From: Robiginitalea sp.
GTDB taxonomy: Bacteria; Bacteroidota; Bacteroidia; Flavobacteriales; Flavobacteriaceae
DNA length: 54,591 bases
NCBI GenBank assembly: GCA_024642005.1
Contig: JAHECA010000024.1
Span: forward strand, 1 to 54,591
Reading direction: 5' to 3'
Part shown: positions 17,074 through 25,724 of the stretch, in pieces
Numbering within the stretch: the first letter of the stretch is position 1
How the letters are laid out: the number at the start of each line of letters is the position of its first letter
Notes under the pieces: model-generated
Database searches by the model: none
Told to the model about the DNA's origin: nothing
Seen by the model: only the letters and a program-made list of their open reading frames with translations
Position numbers and translations under genes: made by a program

Positions 17074-18645
17074 ATGGCCGATACGAGAGCTTTCGTATGT
17101 CAGGCAGCCTTTGTCGGGCTGTTGCTCGCCCTGCCGGTAGTGTCGTGCAGGCAGGGAGATACGCCCCACGCGGCGCCCAGTACCCTGCCAAATATCGTCT
17201 ATATCCTGGCTGACGACCTGGGCTACGGCGACCTGGGCTCCTACGGGCAACAGTACATTGAGACCCCAAACCTCGACCGGCTGGCCCGCGACGGGATGCT
17301 GTTTACCCAACACTATGCAGGGGCGCCTGTTTGTGCCCCCTCCCGTTATATGCTGCTCACCGGCAAGCATTCGGGCCACGCCGCTATCCGGGGCAACGAC
17401 GAGTGGGGCGAACGCGGGCCTGTCTGGGATTATCGTGCCATGGCGCGCGACTCCACCCTGGAGGGGCAGCGCCCCCTTCCCGAGGGCGAGGTACTCCTGC
17501 CGAGCCGCCTGAAAACAGTGGGCTACCGCACCGGCATGTTCGGGAAATGGGGCCTGGGAGCCCCGCATACCGCATCCATCCCGACTCGCATGGGCTTCGA
17601 TACCTTCTATGGCTACAACTGCCAGCGGCAGGCCCATACCTATTACCCGCTACACCTGTATGAAAACGAGCACCGGGTACACCTGAAAAACGACACGGTT
17701 CCGCCCCACAGCGGCTTCGCACTTACCGGGGGAAGGCACGATTACGGCTATTTTGACCAGGCAGACTACGCCCCCGACCGCATCTTCGATGCCCTGAGCC
17801 GGTTTGTGTCCCACGGAGGGGATCAGCCATTTTTCCTGTATTGGGCAACCCCCATCCCGCATGTACCCCTGCAGGCGCCTGAAGACTGGTTGGCCTATTA
17901 CGAAGAAAAATTCGGACCCGAGCGCCCTTATGAATCTGCTGACGGTACGGGGTATTTTCCGCAGCGCAGCCCGCGGGCCGCATATGCCGCCATGGTTTCC
18001 TACCTCGACCAGCAGGTGGGCAGGCTCATCGAACAGCTCAAGGAGCAGGGCCTTTATGAAAACACGCTGATCCTGTTCAGTTCCGACAACGGGCCCTCGT
18101 ATGCGGGGGGTGCCGACCCCCAGTGGTTTGCCAGTGCCGGGCCTTTCCGGTCTGAATACGGCCGTGGCAAGGGCTTTGTTTACGAAGGCGGCATTCGGGT
18201 GCCCATGATCGCTTCCTGGCCGGGGCACATAGCCCCCGGGTCGAGCAGCGACCACCTGTCTGCCCAGTACGACCTTGTGGCCACCCTGGCCGAGCTAACC
18301 GGTTTTGAAAACCCGGCCCCGGGCGATGGGGTGAGCTTTTTGCCTACCCTGCTGGGGCAGGGGGAACAGGCACAGCACCCCTATTTGGTGTGGGCCTACC
18401 CCGAGTACGGTGGGCAGTTGGCACTTCGAACCGCCCGCTGGAAGCTTGTGCAGCGCGGCCTGAATGATCCCGGCGAAAATCCGGGGCCCGAGCTCTACGA
18501 CCTGTCTGCAGACCCTGCCGAAGGCCATAACCTGGCCACCCTGCACCCGACCACGTTAGACAGCCTAAAAAGACTTTTTGACGGGGCATACCAGGTGCCG
18601 GAGCTGCCTCGTTTTCGCCTCACCGAATGGGAAAGCGCCGAATAA
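17074..18645 (+). CDS. Sulfatase (type I, formylglycine-dependent), probable lipoprotein
   Basis: A 523-residue arylsulfatase-family enzyme. Cys87 in CAPSRYMLLTG is the residue that a formylglycine-generating enzyme would oxidise (C-x-P-S-R signature). Other family landmarks are NIVYILADDLGYGDLGSYG near the N-terminus (metal-binding Asp pair), GKWGLG around residue 160 and SSDNGPS around residue 335. The N-terminus is hydrophobic and ends in VVSC, so the mature protein is probably attached as a lipoprotein at Cys25. Substrates in marine flavobacteria are usually sulfated polysaccharides or glycans, but there is no SusC/SusD or glycoside hydrolase gene beside it, so the substrate cannot be named. 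It stands alone between the copper operon and trxB. Confidence 0.9.
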   Translation: MADTRAFVCQAAFVGLLLALPVVSCRQGDTPHAAPSTLPNIVYILADDLGYGDLGSYGQQYIETPNLDRLARDGMLFTQHYAGAPVCAPSRYMLLTGKHSGHAAIRGNDEWGERGPVWDYRAMARDSTLEGQRPLPEGEVLLPSRLKTVGYRTGMFGKWGLGAPHTASIPTRMGFDTFYGYNCQRQAHTYYPLHLYENEHRVHLKNDTVPPHSGFALTGGRHDYGYFDQADYAPDRIFDALSRFVSHGGDQPFFLYWATPIPHVPLQAPEDWLAYYEEKFGPERPYESADGTGYFPQRSPRAAYAAMVSYLDQQVGRLIEQLKEQGLYENTLILFSSDNGPSYAGGADPQWFASAGPFRSEYGRGKGFVYEGGIRVPMIASWPGHIAPGSSSDHLSAQYDLVATLAELTGFENPAPGDGVSFLPTLLGQGEQAQHPYLVWAYPEYGGQLALRTARWKLVQRGLNDPGENPGPELYDLSADPAEGHNLATLHPTTLDSLKRLFDGAYQVPELPRFRLTEWESAE

Positions 18646-18717
18646 CTTTTGATAACTTTTGGTGTAAGGAAAAAGGCCAAACCCCTACTTTTATACCGGA
18701 ATTAAATCAATCCTGTT

Positions 18718-19683
18718 ATGTCTGAAAACAGAGAACGCATAAAAACACTCATCCTAGGTTCAGGGCCAGCCGGTTACACGGCCGCCATCTATGCGGCACG
18801 GGCCGATCTGCACCCTGTAATCTACACGGGGATGGAACCTGGTGGGCAATTGACCACCACCACTGAAGTAGAAAATTTTCCAGGCTATCCCGAAGGGGTC
18901 GACGGCCCCACCATGATGGTGCAATTGCAGCAACAGGCCGAACGATTCGGCACGCAGGTGCGCATCGGCATGGCCACCGAAGTACGGCTGAGCGATGAGC
19001 CCGGGGGTATACACGAAGTGGTTATCGACAATGACAAGACCCTGGAGGCAGAGACCCTGGTCATCGCCACCGGGGCATCTGCCAAATACCTGGGCCTGCC
19101 CAGCGAGCAGCGCCTGCGGGGTGGCGGGGTATCTGCCTGTGCCGTGTGCGACGGCTTCTTCTATAAGGGGCAGGAAGTGGCCATAGTTGGCGGTGGCGAC
19201 ACCGCGGCCGAAGAGGCCTCCTACCTGTCCAAGATTTGCAGCAAGGTAACCATGCTGGTGCGCAAAGACCAGTTGCGGGCCTCCAAGGCCATGCAGAACC
19301 GGGTTATGAGCATCCCCAACATCGAAATACGCTTCAACACCGAAATTGACGAGGTGCTGGGTGGGCAGGTGGTGGAAGGGCTCCGCATGGTGGACAACCA
19401 GACCGGGGAAAAGGAGGAAATCGCCATTACCGGCCTCTTCATCGCTATCGGCCATAAGCCGAATACCGATATTTTCAAGGGGCAGTTAGACATGGACCCC
19501 ACCGGTTATATCCAGACCCGGGGCAAGTCGACCAAAACCAATAAACCCGGGGTATTTGCCTGTGGCGATGTACAGGACAAAGATTACCGCCAGGCCGTGA
19601 CCGCTGCCGGAACAGGCTGTATGGCTGCCCTGGATGCGGAACGCTATCTGGCCGAGGTGGAAAGCCCGCAGGAAGTAGGCTGA
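18718..19683 (+). CDS. trxB: Thioredoxin-disulfide reductase
   Basis: A 321-residue cytoplasmic flavoprotein, the normal length for bacterial low-molecular-weight thioredoxin reductase. It has the FAD-binding GSGPAGYTAAIYAARA at residues 14-29, the redox pair Cys141/Cys144 in the ACAVCDG motif, the NADPH-binding VGGGDTAAEEA, and the C-terminal FACGDVQD that closes on FAD. It passes electrons from NADPH to thioredoxin. It has its own upstream gap of 72 bases, in which TACTTTTA at 18686-18693 resembles a Bacteroidota -7 box although no good -33 box lies at the right distance. A strong terminator follows at 19712. Confidence 0.96.
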   Translation: MSENRERIKTLILGSGPAGYTAAIYAARADLHPVIYTGMEPGGQLTTTTEVENFPGYPEGVDGPTMMVQLQQQAERFGTQVRIGMATEVRLSDEPGGIHEVVIDNDKTLEAETLVIATGASAKYLGLPSEQRLRGGGVSACAVCDGFFYKGQEVAIVGGGDTAAEEASYLSKICSKVTMLVRKDQLRASKAMQNRVMSIPNIEIRFNTEIDEVLGGQVVEGLRMVDNQTGEKEEIAITGLFIAIGHKPNTDIFKGQLDMDPTGYIQTRGKSTKTNKPGVFACGDVQDKDYRQAVTAAGTGCMAALDAERYLAEVESPQEVG

Positions 19684-19711
19684 TCCGAAAACCGCTCTGC
19701 TCCCAAAAAAC

Positions 19712-19740
19712 AAATCCCGGAGGGTTTCCCTCCGGGATTT
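19712..19740. terminator. Strong bidirectional hairpin between trxB and the next minus-strand gene
   Basis: A perfect 13-bp stem: AAATCCCGGAGGG at 19712-19724 and its complement at 19728-19740, with a TTT loop. A short T run follows on the plus strand (19738-19742), and As precede it for the minus strand, so it can serve both trxB and the convergent gene that ends at 19771. Confidence 0.9.
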
Positions 19741-19770
19741 TTCATTAGCCCTGCCCGAAGGCAGGTTGCG

Positions 19771-20217
19771 CTAATTCAATTTTCTGTAATTCTCCGAAAA
19801 GGAGCGGCGGCCTTCCTCGTCGATGGTGATCTGGCTGTAGGAGCGGTCCTGAATGATGAGCTCGAAACGGAATTCCCGCAGGGTGTCGAGGGTTTCCATG
19901 AAGTAGTGGTCGCCGTATTCGATGTTCTCGATCAGTTCGTCTGCCGTAATGCGGTATTTACCAAAGCCAAAGCGCCCGATGGTATCGTTCGGGTCGGTAC
20001 GCGACCACATGACTTTGCCGTTGTAGTACATCTTAACCTGGCGATAGCCATCGGGCAGCCGCACCGTGTCTGCCTTTTCGTTTGCGTCGTAATTGCAGAA
20101 GCTATTGAGTTCCCATGTGCCTTCCAGGCTATGCATGGGCTTGGGGGCGGAAGTGCTGAATGCCACTCCCCCGGTAACGGCTGCGGTCAGTAGAAGGATT
20201 CCAACCAATTTCTTCAT
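19771..20217 (-). CDS. Small exported lipocalin-like protein of unknown function
   Basis: A 148-residue protein with signal peptide MKKLVGILLLTAAVTGGVAFS. After it, LEGTWELNSFCNYD is the usual opening of lipocalin-like domains (G-x-W). The body alternates polar and aromatic residues as expected of a small beta barrel (QVKMYYNGKVMWSR, YFMETLDTLREFRFELIIQDRSY). Proteins of this type are common in Flavobacteriaceae without known ligand. It is convergent with trxB across the terminator at 19712. No partner genes give a hint of its role. Confidence 0.75.
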   Translation of the reverse strand: MKKLVGILLLTAAVTGGVAFSTSAPKPMHSLEGTWELNSFCNYDANEKADTVRLPDGYRQVKMYYNGKVMWSRTDPNDTIGRFGFGKYRITADELIENIEYGDHYFMETLDTLREFRFELIIQDRSYSQITIDEEGRRSFSENYRKLN

Positions 20218-20325
20218 AATACCAGGATTAGAATTGCTGAAAAGTGTTAAAAAGATACAAAAATTTTTATTAAATGGTTCCCGGCCCGTGATAATTTGAG
20301 AAGACCCGGAAAATAACGGATAACC

Positions 20326-21390
20326 TTATCCGTTCCCGCGTAATTCCTGGAGGAGGGATGCGAGCTGGTTTAGCTGCTGCGTACTGTGCGCTGCCGTTAG
20401 CACGATGCGGCTGGGCGAACCTGTGCTGCCTTCGGCGGCGTAATCGAAGTGGGTAACCACGATGCGGTGGCTGAAGAGGCTGGCCGCCAGGGCCGGGTCG
20501 CGGAAGGTCCAGACCGGGTGCCCTGCGACTTGCTGCAGGCCGTGTACCTGCCCGAGGCGGTGTGCGAAATGAGCCATATTGCCCAGCAATTGGGCGCGTT
20601 GCCGGGCATATAGCCCTGAATCCAGGGCCTTGGACAGGGCCATTAGCGAAGCCGGCGGAGCCGGGCTGGCCCCGCTGAACAAGGGGGTTTGTTCCAAGGC
20701 CACGAGTAGTTCAGACGGCCCGAGCACCACCCCGGCTGTAACCCCCAGGGCCTTGCCCAGGGAGGCAGCGACGAGCAGTTGGCGAAAACCCAGTGCCCTG
20801 AGGCCCGGGTAGGCGCCATTGCCATCAGAGCCCAATACCCCCAAACCGTGGGAGTCGTCGGCCACGAGCAGGCAGTTTTGTGTCGGCAAGGCTCTGAGCG
20901 CCTCATTTACCGGCCCCGGCTTGTGCTGAAAATCGAGGGAGTCGGTAAAGACCACTGCCTGGCGGTGCGGGTAGTTTTTGAGGAAAGCCTCGAGGGCCGC
21001 CGCGAGGGCCTCCCAGGTTGCGGCCCTGCTCGCTCCCGGGGGCAATAAAGCGGCATGGCAGCTGGGACTGTAAAAACACCCGTAGGGTTCGCCGGTGAAG
21101 TATTCGGCCAGCAGGCGACCGGCAAGGAAGCCTGAGGAAAGGGTTAGTGCGGCCTCGCTCCCCGTCCAGGCCGCGAGTTTTTGTTCGGCATTCGCATAGG
21201 CGTCTACCTGTACATTGCCCTTTCGGGACGCCCCCCAATGCGTGCCTGCGTGCAAGGTCGCCCCGGCCAGGAGGGCTTTGAATTCGGGATGGTACTGCAT
21301 CCCCAGGTAAGCCGTGCCCCCGAAATACAGATAGGTTTCTCCTCCAAGGGTGATTTCAGGTCCGGGGATATGGTCCAGGTGCATCTTCAT
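20326..21390 (-). CDS. BioF/KBL-like PLP-dependent acyltransferase or aminotransferase
   Basis: About 354 residues, counting from the ATG at 21390 (a TTG two codons earlier is the other option). It is a fold-type I PLP enzyme of the alpha-oxoamine synthase group. DDSHGLGVLG is the PLP-ring Asp-His region, and Lys213 in ASLGKALGV is the expected PLP-binding lysine. It is shorter than the 380-400 residues of typical 8-amino-7-oxononanoate synthase. No other biotin gene lies near it, so BioF function should not be assumed. It is probably co-transcribed with the dipeptide epimerase gene upstream of it (142-base gap), which suggests amino-acid or peptide metabolism instead. Confidence 0.75.
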   Translation of the reverse strand: MKMHLDHIPGPEITLGGETYLYFGGTAYLGMQYHPEFKALLAGATLHAGTHWGASRKGNVQVDAYANAEQKLAAWTGSEAALTLSSGFLAGRLLAEYFTGEPYGCFYSPSCHAALLPPGASRAATWEALAAALEAFLKNYPHRQAVVFTDSLDFQHKPGPVNEALRALPTQNCLLVADDSHGLGVLGSDGNGAYPGLRALGFRQLLVAASLGKALGVTAGVVLGPSELLVALEQTPLFSGASPAPPASLMALSKALDSGLYARQRAQLLGNMAHFAHRLGQVHGLQQVAGHPVWTFRDPALAASLFSHRIVVTHFDYAAEGSTGSPSRIVLTAAHSTQQLNQLASLLQELRGNG

Positions 21391-21531
21391 GAGCAAGTTG
21401 GTTTTGGGTCCGGGCCGAAGGCAGCATATCCAGGGGTCAGCCCCCCCACCCGGTAAGAAGTTAGGCCGGTAGGGTGCAAAAACCTAGCAAAGTCCCGGGC
21501 CCCCTGGCCCATACCGAAGCGGAATCGCATG

Positions 21532-22563
21532 TTAAAAGGGTTGCAGCATTGTTACCCCACACCCCCCCAGGGCAGGATAAACCACCTCGGCATTGGGGGT
21601 AAGGTGCACCCCCCTGGCGATGTCGCTTTTCAGGAGCAGGGCCCCGTCCATATCCACGTAGTCGAGTTGCGGCAGCAGCTGGGCAATGGCCGAGATACCC
21701 ACGCTCGATTCGGTCATGCAACCCACCATTACTTTGAGCCCTAGTTCGCGGGCCTGCCTGATCATGCGCCGGGCCGGGGTAAGCCCGCCGCACTTGGTGA
21801 GCTTGATGTTGATACCGTTGTAGTGCAGGCTGCAGCGCTCCACATCCTGCTCCACGATGCAAGCCTCGTCGGCAATAATGGGCAATACAGAGCGATGCGC
21901 CACCCGTTCCATGCCCGACCAGTCGTCTGCCCTGAGGGGCTGTTCGATAAACTCCACGCCCAGTTGCTTCAGGGCCCTGGCGTTTTCAATAGTCTCAGAG
22001 GCGCTCCATGCGCAGTTGGCATCTACCCGGAAAACTGCGTCGGTGTGCCGGCGCAGCTCGCGCACCAGGGCCACATCGTGATCGGTGCCCAGTTTGATCT
22101 TGTAGACTGGCCAGGGCCGCTCCAGCATTTTGGCCACCATAACTTCAGGGCTGTCTAGGCCAATGGTGTAGTTGGTAACCGGCAGGTGCCGGGCTTCGGT
22201 GCCCCAGATCTCGTAAAGCGGCCTGCCCAGTTCCTTGCCGTAGAGGTCGTTGTAGGCCAGGTCGAGGGCGCAGCGTGAAAAGTGGGAAAGGTCAAGCTGT
22301 TCCAACAGGCGGTAGAAGTCTTCGGGAGCGGTCCTGCCATGTGCTTCGATGGCCTGGCGGGCCGCCCCGATTTCGCGTTGCATCGACGCCATGGTAATGC
22401 CGTAATAGGGGTTGGAAGTGGCCTCGCCATACCCGGTGTGCCCGTCGCGCTCCAGGGCGGCGATCAGGGTATCCTGGGTGTCGTGCCGCTCCCGTGAAAT
22501 CCCGAAACTGTGTGCCAGTTCCAGTTTAAAGGGTTTTAATGTTAGTTTCAAGTTTGTGCGCAT
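21532..22563 (-). CDS. Dipeptide epimerase (L-Ala-D/L-Glu epimerase type, enolase superfamily)
   Basis: A 343-residue enolase-superfamily protein of the muconate lactonising subgroup. Key residues: Lys155 and Lys157 in YKIKLG (the K-x-K catalytic pair), metal ligands in FRVDANCAW, EFIEQPL and IADEA, the second catalytic lysine in INIKLTKCGG, and DMDGALLL near the C-terminus. The D-x-D-G-x-L-L-L motif is characteristic of dipeptide epimerases, which bind the alpha-ammonium group of the substrate there. The likely role is epimerisation of L-Ala-D-Glu from recycled murein, or of other dipeptides. The exact dipeptide cannot be told from sequence by eye. It starts the small operon with the PLP enzyme. 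Confidence 0.85.
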   Translation of the reverse strand: MRTNLKLTLKPFKLELAHSFGISRERHDTQDTLIAALERDGHTGYGEATSNPYYGITMASMQREIGAARQAIEAHGRTAPEDFYRLLEQLDLSHFSRCALDLAYNDLYGKELGRPLYEIWGTEARHLPVTNYTIGLDSPEVMVAKMLERPWPVYKIKLGTDHDVALVRELRRHTDAVFRVDANCAWSASETIENARALKQLGVEFIEQPLRADDWSGMERVAHRSVLPIIADEACIVEQDVERCSLHYNGINIKLTKCGGLTPARRMIRQARELGLKVMVGCMTESSVGISAIAQLLPQLDYVDMDGALLLKSDIARGVHLTPNAEVVYPALGGCGVTMLQPF

Positions 22564-22598
22564 TTACCGGCTAATGTAAGGATTTGCCCGAAAAGTAA

Positions 22599-22624
22599 AA
22601 CCCCCGGCAAAAGTGCCGGGGGTT
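22599..22624 (-). terminator. Hairpin terminator after the head-GIN gene
   Basis: AACCCCCGGCA (22599-22609) pairs with TGCCGGGGGTT (22614-22624) around a 4-base loop. Read on the minus strand the hairpin is followed by TTTTACTTTT, a good U-tract. It lies 45 bases past the stop of the head-GIN gene and before the start of the dipeptide epimerase gene, so it ends the PadR-PspC-GIN transcript. Confidence 0.85.
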
Positions 22625-22668
22625 GAACCCTGTTTCGGTGATTTGATTGATGAATAATGGCTGGCGGC

Positions 22669-23391
22669 TCAGAATTTGTGCACGCTGCCCGAAGCAGATT
22701 TTTTCGTCTCAACGCGGGCATCTCCGGTGTAGCGGATATCGGCCCCGCTGCTGGCGTCGGCTGTAAGCGATTCGGATACCAGTACTTTTATGTCTGCCCC
22801 GCTGCTGGCGCTGGCATGGCAGACCTTCACTTCCAGGTCCTGGGCTTTGATATTGGAGCCCGAGCTCGCATCGGCATACATCAGGTTGGCACGCCCGCTT
22901 AGCCGGATGTCGGCCCCACTGCTGCAATCGGCTTCCACCTCGTCGGCGACCAGGTCGACCTGCAGGTCGGCCCCGCTGTTGGAGTCGAGGCGGATCTTCT
23001 CGGCTTCGATGGAACCCCGCACCAGCAGGTCGGCGCCGCTCGAGGCGTGCAGGGCGGTTACCTCAGGAAGGGTTACATAGATGTTCTTGGTGGCCCGGCC
23101 GATGTTCTTGATGGCATGGACCCGCAATTTGCCGTCGCGGATATCGGTGCCGATCAATTCGATCACATTCTCGTCGGCTTCTACCCGGATGGAGAAATCA
23201 GGCCCCTGGCTCACATAAACATCCAGCCCCTCTGAGGCCGTTACGGCCGTAAATGTTTCGGGAATGGAGCGGGTTTCTTCCACGACCACCCCGTTGCCTT
23301 TTACCCCGGAGCCCCAGTTTACGTCGAGCATGCAGGAAGAGGCCAGCAGGGCCAGGATTGAGGCGATGATTAATCTTGCAAGTGTTGTCAT
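22669..23391 (-). CDS. Head-GIN-domain (DUF2807) lipoprotein
   Basis: A 240-residue lipoprotein counted from the ATG at 23391, where MTTLARLIIASILALLASSC gives a lipobox ending at Cys20. The frame is open further upstream, but that part is hydrophilic and not a signal. The body is a regular right-handed beta-helix type repeat. Six turns carry a variant of A/D-S-S-G-A-D (for example ASSGADLLVRG, NSGADLQVD, CSSGADIRL, DASSGADIRY), spaced about 20-25 residues. This is the DUF2807 head-GIN domain of Bacteroidota. It is the last gene of the PadR-PspC operon. Its function is unknown; a role in the cell envelope stress response is suggested only by its PspC neighbour. Confidence 0.88.
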   Translation of the reverse strand: MTTLARLIIASILALLASSCMLDVNWGSGVKGNGVVVEETRSIPETFTAVTASEGLDVYVSQGPDFSIRVEADENVIELIGTDIRDGKLRVHAIKNIGRATKNIYVTLPEVTALHASSGADLLVRGSIEAEKIRLDSNSGADLQVDLVADEVEADCSSGADIRLSGRANLMYADASSGSNIKAQDLEVKVCHASASSGADIKVLVSESLTADASSGADIRYTGDARVETKKSASGSVHKF

Positions 23392-23512
23392 GATGTTCGT
23401 TTTTTGATGTTGTCGGGGCGTGCCCCTGTTGGTTACTGAATTCAAAACTCGGCGTTTTCAATGCCGTTGCCCAGTGAATCCGACCGAATTGTCAGATTGG
23501 GGGGCTGAACTG

Positions 23513-25258
23513 TCACGGCCGGATGCCCCCGTCGGTATTGATCCTGACCCCGTCTTCGTCTATCTTCACCTGAATGCCGTCATCTGCGTCCTTCAGGTCG
23601 ATGTCTACGCCGTTCTCATCGATAATGATATGTCCATCGCCGTCTCCCCAGTCAGTAGCGGGAAGTTGTTCCGGGCAATCGAGGCAGCTCAGGGCCCCGT
23701 CGGCCCCCATGCGCCAGCGGTAATTGGCGATATCCTTACGGTAGAGGTCGCGGTCGGTCCGGGTGCGCCGGCCGATGTAATCGCGGGCCGAGCGGTCGAA
23801 GCTCAGGACGGTGCCCTCCGGCACATATAAGGTGAGGCGCACCAGCTGGTCGCGCACCTTGTTTTCTGTACCTGTGGTGAAATACCGGTCGAGGTTGAGG
23901 GTATTTCCCGAAAGCGCATAGGTGTAATTCACCCTTCCGGCCCGGTTGCGGGCGTCTTCAAACGAGCTGCCGTCGGCATCTTTGCGGATGCGCAGGGAAG
24001 CCACGCTGTCTTCGGCCATCAGGATGTCTACCAGCAGGTTGTCGGAATAGAGCATGGGCTTGTCGTTCTCGTCGTAGCGAATTTTCATTCCGGCCACGAT
24101 GGGACCGCCGTGCTGCAGGGTCTCGTCTTCGGTAAAGCGGATCAGCAGGCTGTCGGTAACTGCAGCCATGGCGAGGGTATCGCGCTCAGTGACACTGCCC
24201 GTATAGGCATGTGCGGCAGCCTGTTTAAAGCTCAGCACGGCCAGGGTAATCAGGGCGATCAGCCAGAGCCCAAGCAGGGAGAACTTGGCGATGTTGCCAA
24301 TCGACTTGAGGTTGGTGACCAGAATCTTAAGCCCCAAATACATCAGGAAGAAAAAGGGCACTCCGATTACCAGGAACACCAGCAGGGATACGATCCAGAC
24401 CGGGGTTTCGGTAGAGTTCAGCATGCCGAGCAGGTCTACCCCGGGGATGTGAACGGCATCTACCACGCCAACGGTGAACAGGGCAATGAACAGGGCGATT
24501 AGGGTGGCCGCGCCAATGATGATCAGCAGAATGCCGATAAACTTGCCGACTACCTTGAAGAGGAAGAGGATAATATCCCCCAGGGCGTCAAAAAAAGAAC
24601 TGCCGCCGCTTTTCACCTTCTGGCCCACCTTGTCGTAATCCACGCTGCGGACCTTTTCGGCCACTTCTTCGAAGCCTTCCTTTACCTTGCGCTCAATATT
24701 GCTGATATTGACCGGTTCGCCGGTCATGTCGAGCTTCTGGGCGGTAGTGGCCGCCTCTGGAACCAGGATCCACAGCAAAATGTAGGCGATAAAGCCAAAG
24801 CCGGTAAAGACGCCCAGCAGGATGAAGATGAGCCGTATCCACAGGGCGTCGAAGCCCAGGTAGTGTTCCAGCCCGGCGCATACCCCGCCGATGTATTTGC
24901 GGTCGATATCGCGGTAGAGCTTTTTGACTTTCCCGGGGGCAGCCGAGCTTTTGGTTGAGGTCGAACCCGAGGGAGCGTCTGAGAAGATATCCTCGTCAAC
25001 ATGATAGTCTTCGGGCTGGCCCATGATGGCGATTACCGCATCTACTTCCTTTTGGGTGATCACCTGGCGATCGTCTTCCATTTTTTCGTAGAAGAGCTCG
25101 GCGATGCGGGCTTCAATATCCGCTATGATCTCATCGCTGCCAGTTGTACCCGCAAAGGAACGTTTAATGGCCTCCAGATATCGCTGCAGCTTGAGGTATG
25201 CATTTTCATCGATATGAAAAAGCAGATTTGCCAGATTAATATTTACTGTCTTGTTCAT
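23513..25258 (-). CDS. PspC-domain multi-pass membrane protein
   Basis: A 581-residue protein starting MNKTVNINLANLLFHIDENAYLKLQRYL. The first 85 residues form a conserved helical region that ends in a GQPEDY turn. A PspC domain follows at about residues 110-175 (KKLYRDIDRKYIGGVCAGLEHYLG, then two membrane helices ending LLWILVPEA). Four or so more membrane segments lie at about 215-360, and a soluble, beta-rich, acidic C-terminal domain extends to the end (DDGIQVKIDEDGVRI). In enterobacteria PspC senses membrane stress; in Bacteroidota this long form is always paired with PadR. It starts one base after the PadR stop codon, so the two are translationally linked. Confidence 0.9.
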   Translation of the reverse strand: MNKTVNINLANLLFHIDENAYLKLQRYLEAIKRSFAGTTGSDEIIADIEARIAELFYEKMEDDRQVITQKEVDAVIAIMGQPEDYHVDEDIFSDAPSGSTSTKSSAAPGKVKKLYRDIDRKYIGGVCAGLEHYLGFDALWIRLIFILLGVFTGFGFIAYILLWILVPEAATTAQKLDMTGEPVNISNIERKVKEGFEEVAEKVRSVDYDKVGQKVKSGGSSFFDALGDIILFLFKVVGKFIGILLIIIGAATLIALFIALFTVGVVDAVHIPGVDLLGMLNSTETPVWIVSLLVFLVIGVPFFFLMYLGLKILVTNLKSIGNIAKFSLLGLWLIALITLAVLSFKQAAAHAYTGSVTERDTLAMAAVTDSLLIRFTEDETLQHGGPIVAGMKIRYDENDKPMLYSDNLLVDILMAEDSVASLRIRKDADGSSFEDARNRAGRVNYTYALSGNTLNLDRYFTTGTENKVRDQLVRLTLYVPEGTVLSFDRSARDYIGRRTRTDRDLYRKDIANYRWRMGADGALSCLDCPEQLPATDWGDGDGHIIIDENGVDIDLKDADDGIQVKIDEDGVRINTDGGIRP

Positions 25259-25259
25259 C

Positions 25260-25595
25260 TTACTTGCTTTTTGAGTTGGTTACCAGGTTCACGGCAGTCC
25301 GGAGTTCATCCCAGGTGGTATTCAGTTCTTTGAGGAACACCTTACCGGTCTCGGTAAGTCCGTAATATTTTCTCGGGGGGCCCGAGCTGGATTCCTCCCA
25401 GCGATAGGAGAGTAATCCTGCGTTTTTCAGCCGGGTCAGCAGCGGGTAGATCGTACCCTCCACAACCAGCATCTTGGCGTCCTTCAGGGTATCGAGGATC
25501 TCAGAGGCATACTTGTCTTCGTCCCGCAGGATGGAAAGGATGCAGTATTCCAGTACCCCTTTGCGCATTTGTGCTTTGGTATTCTCTATGTTCAT
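25260..25595 (-). CDS. PadR-family transcriptional regulator
   Basis: A 111-residue winged-helix protein of the small PadR subfamily (MNIENTKAQMRKGVLEYCILSIL, then YASEILDTLKDAKMLVVEGTIYPLLTRLKNAGLLSY). The wing with RKYYGLTETG and the C-terminal dimerisation helix are complete. Regulators of this kind bind near their own promoter and repress their operon until a signal is received. Here the operon is padR-pspC-head-GIN, an arrangement repeated throughout Bacteroidota. A short possible leader frame ends 12 bases before its start (25608-25673). Confidence 0.93.
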   Translation of the reverse strand: MNIENTKAQMRKGVLEYCILSILRDEDKYASEILDTLKDAKMLVVEGTIYPLLTRLKNAGLLSYRWEESSSGPPRKYYGLTETGKVFLKELNTTWDELRTAVNLVTNSKSK

Positions 25596-25607
25596 AATAG
25601 TTCTTTC

Positions 25608-25673
25608 TTAGTCCGCCGCCCTTCGGGAAGATCTCCGGGCAGCCTGGTTCAACTGTTCGTTTGGAATGCTCAT
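25608..25673 (-). CDS. Possible 21-residue leader peptide before padR
   Basis: On the minus strand an ATG at 25673 opens a 21-codon frame that ends at a TAA at 25608, 12 bases before the padR ATG. The predicted peptide starts MSIPNEQLNQ and is rich in arginine towards its end (RRSSRR). Upstream lies a low-complexity ATCAATCA tract. The position suits a leader peptide that couples or attenuates translation of padR, but such a short frame can arise by chance. I have no homologue for it. Confidence 0.25.
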   Translation of the reverse strand: MSIPNEQLNQAARRSSRRAAD

Positions 25674-25724
25674 GATTTTTTGATTGATGATGCTGATTGA
25701 TTGATGAATAAATCTCCGGTTGCG

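Noticed and set aside
22709-23080. Possible CRISPR- or VNTR-like periodicity in the head-GIN gene
   Set aside because: The repeated words are degenerate, codon-phased and encode the S-S-G-A-D turns; this is protein repeat structure, not a DNA array.
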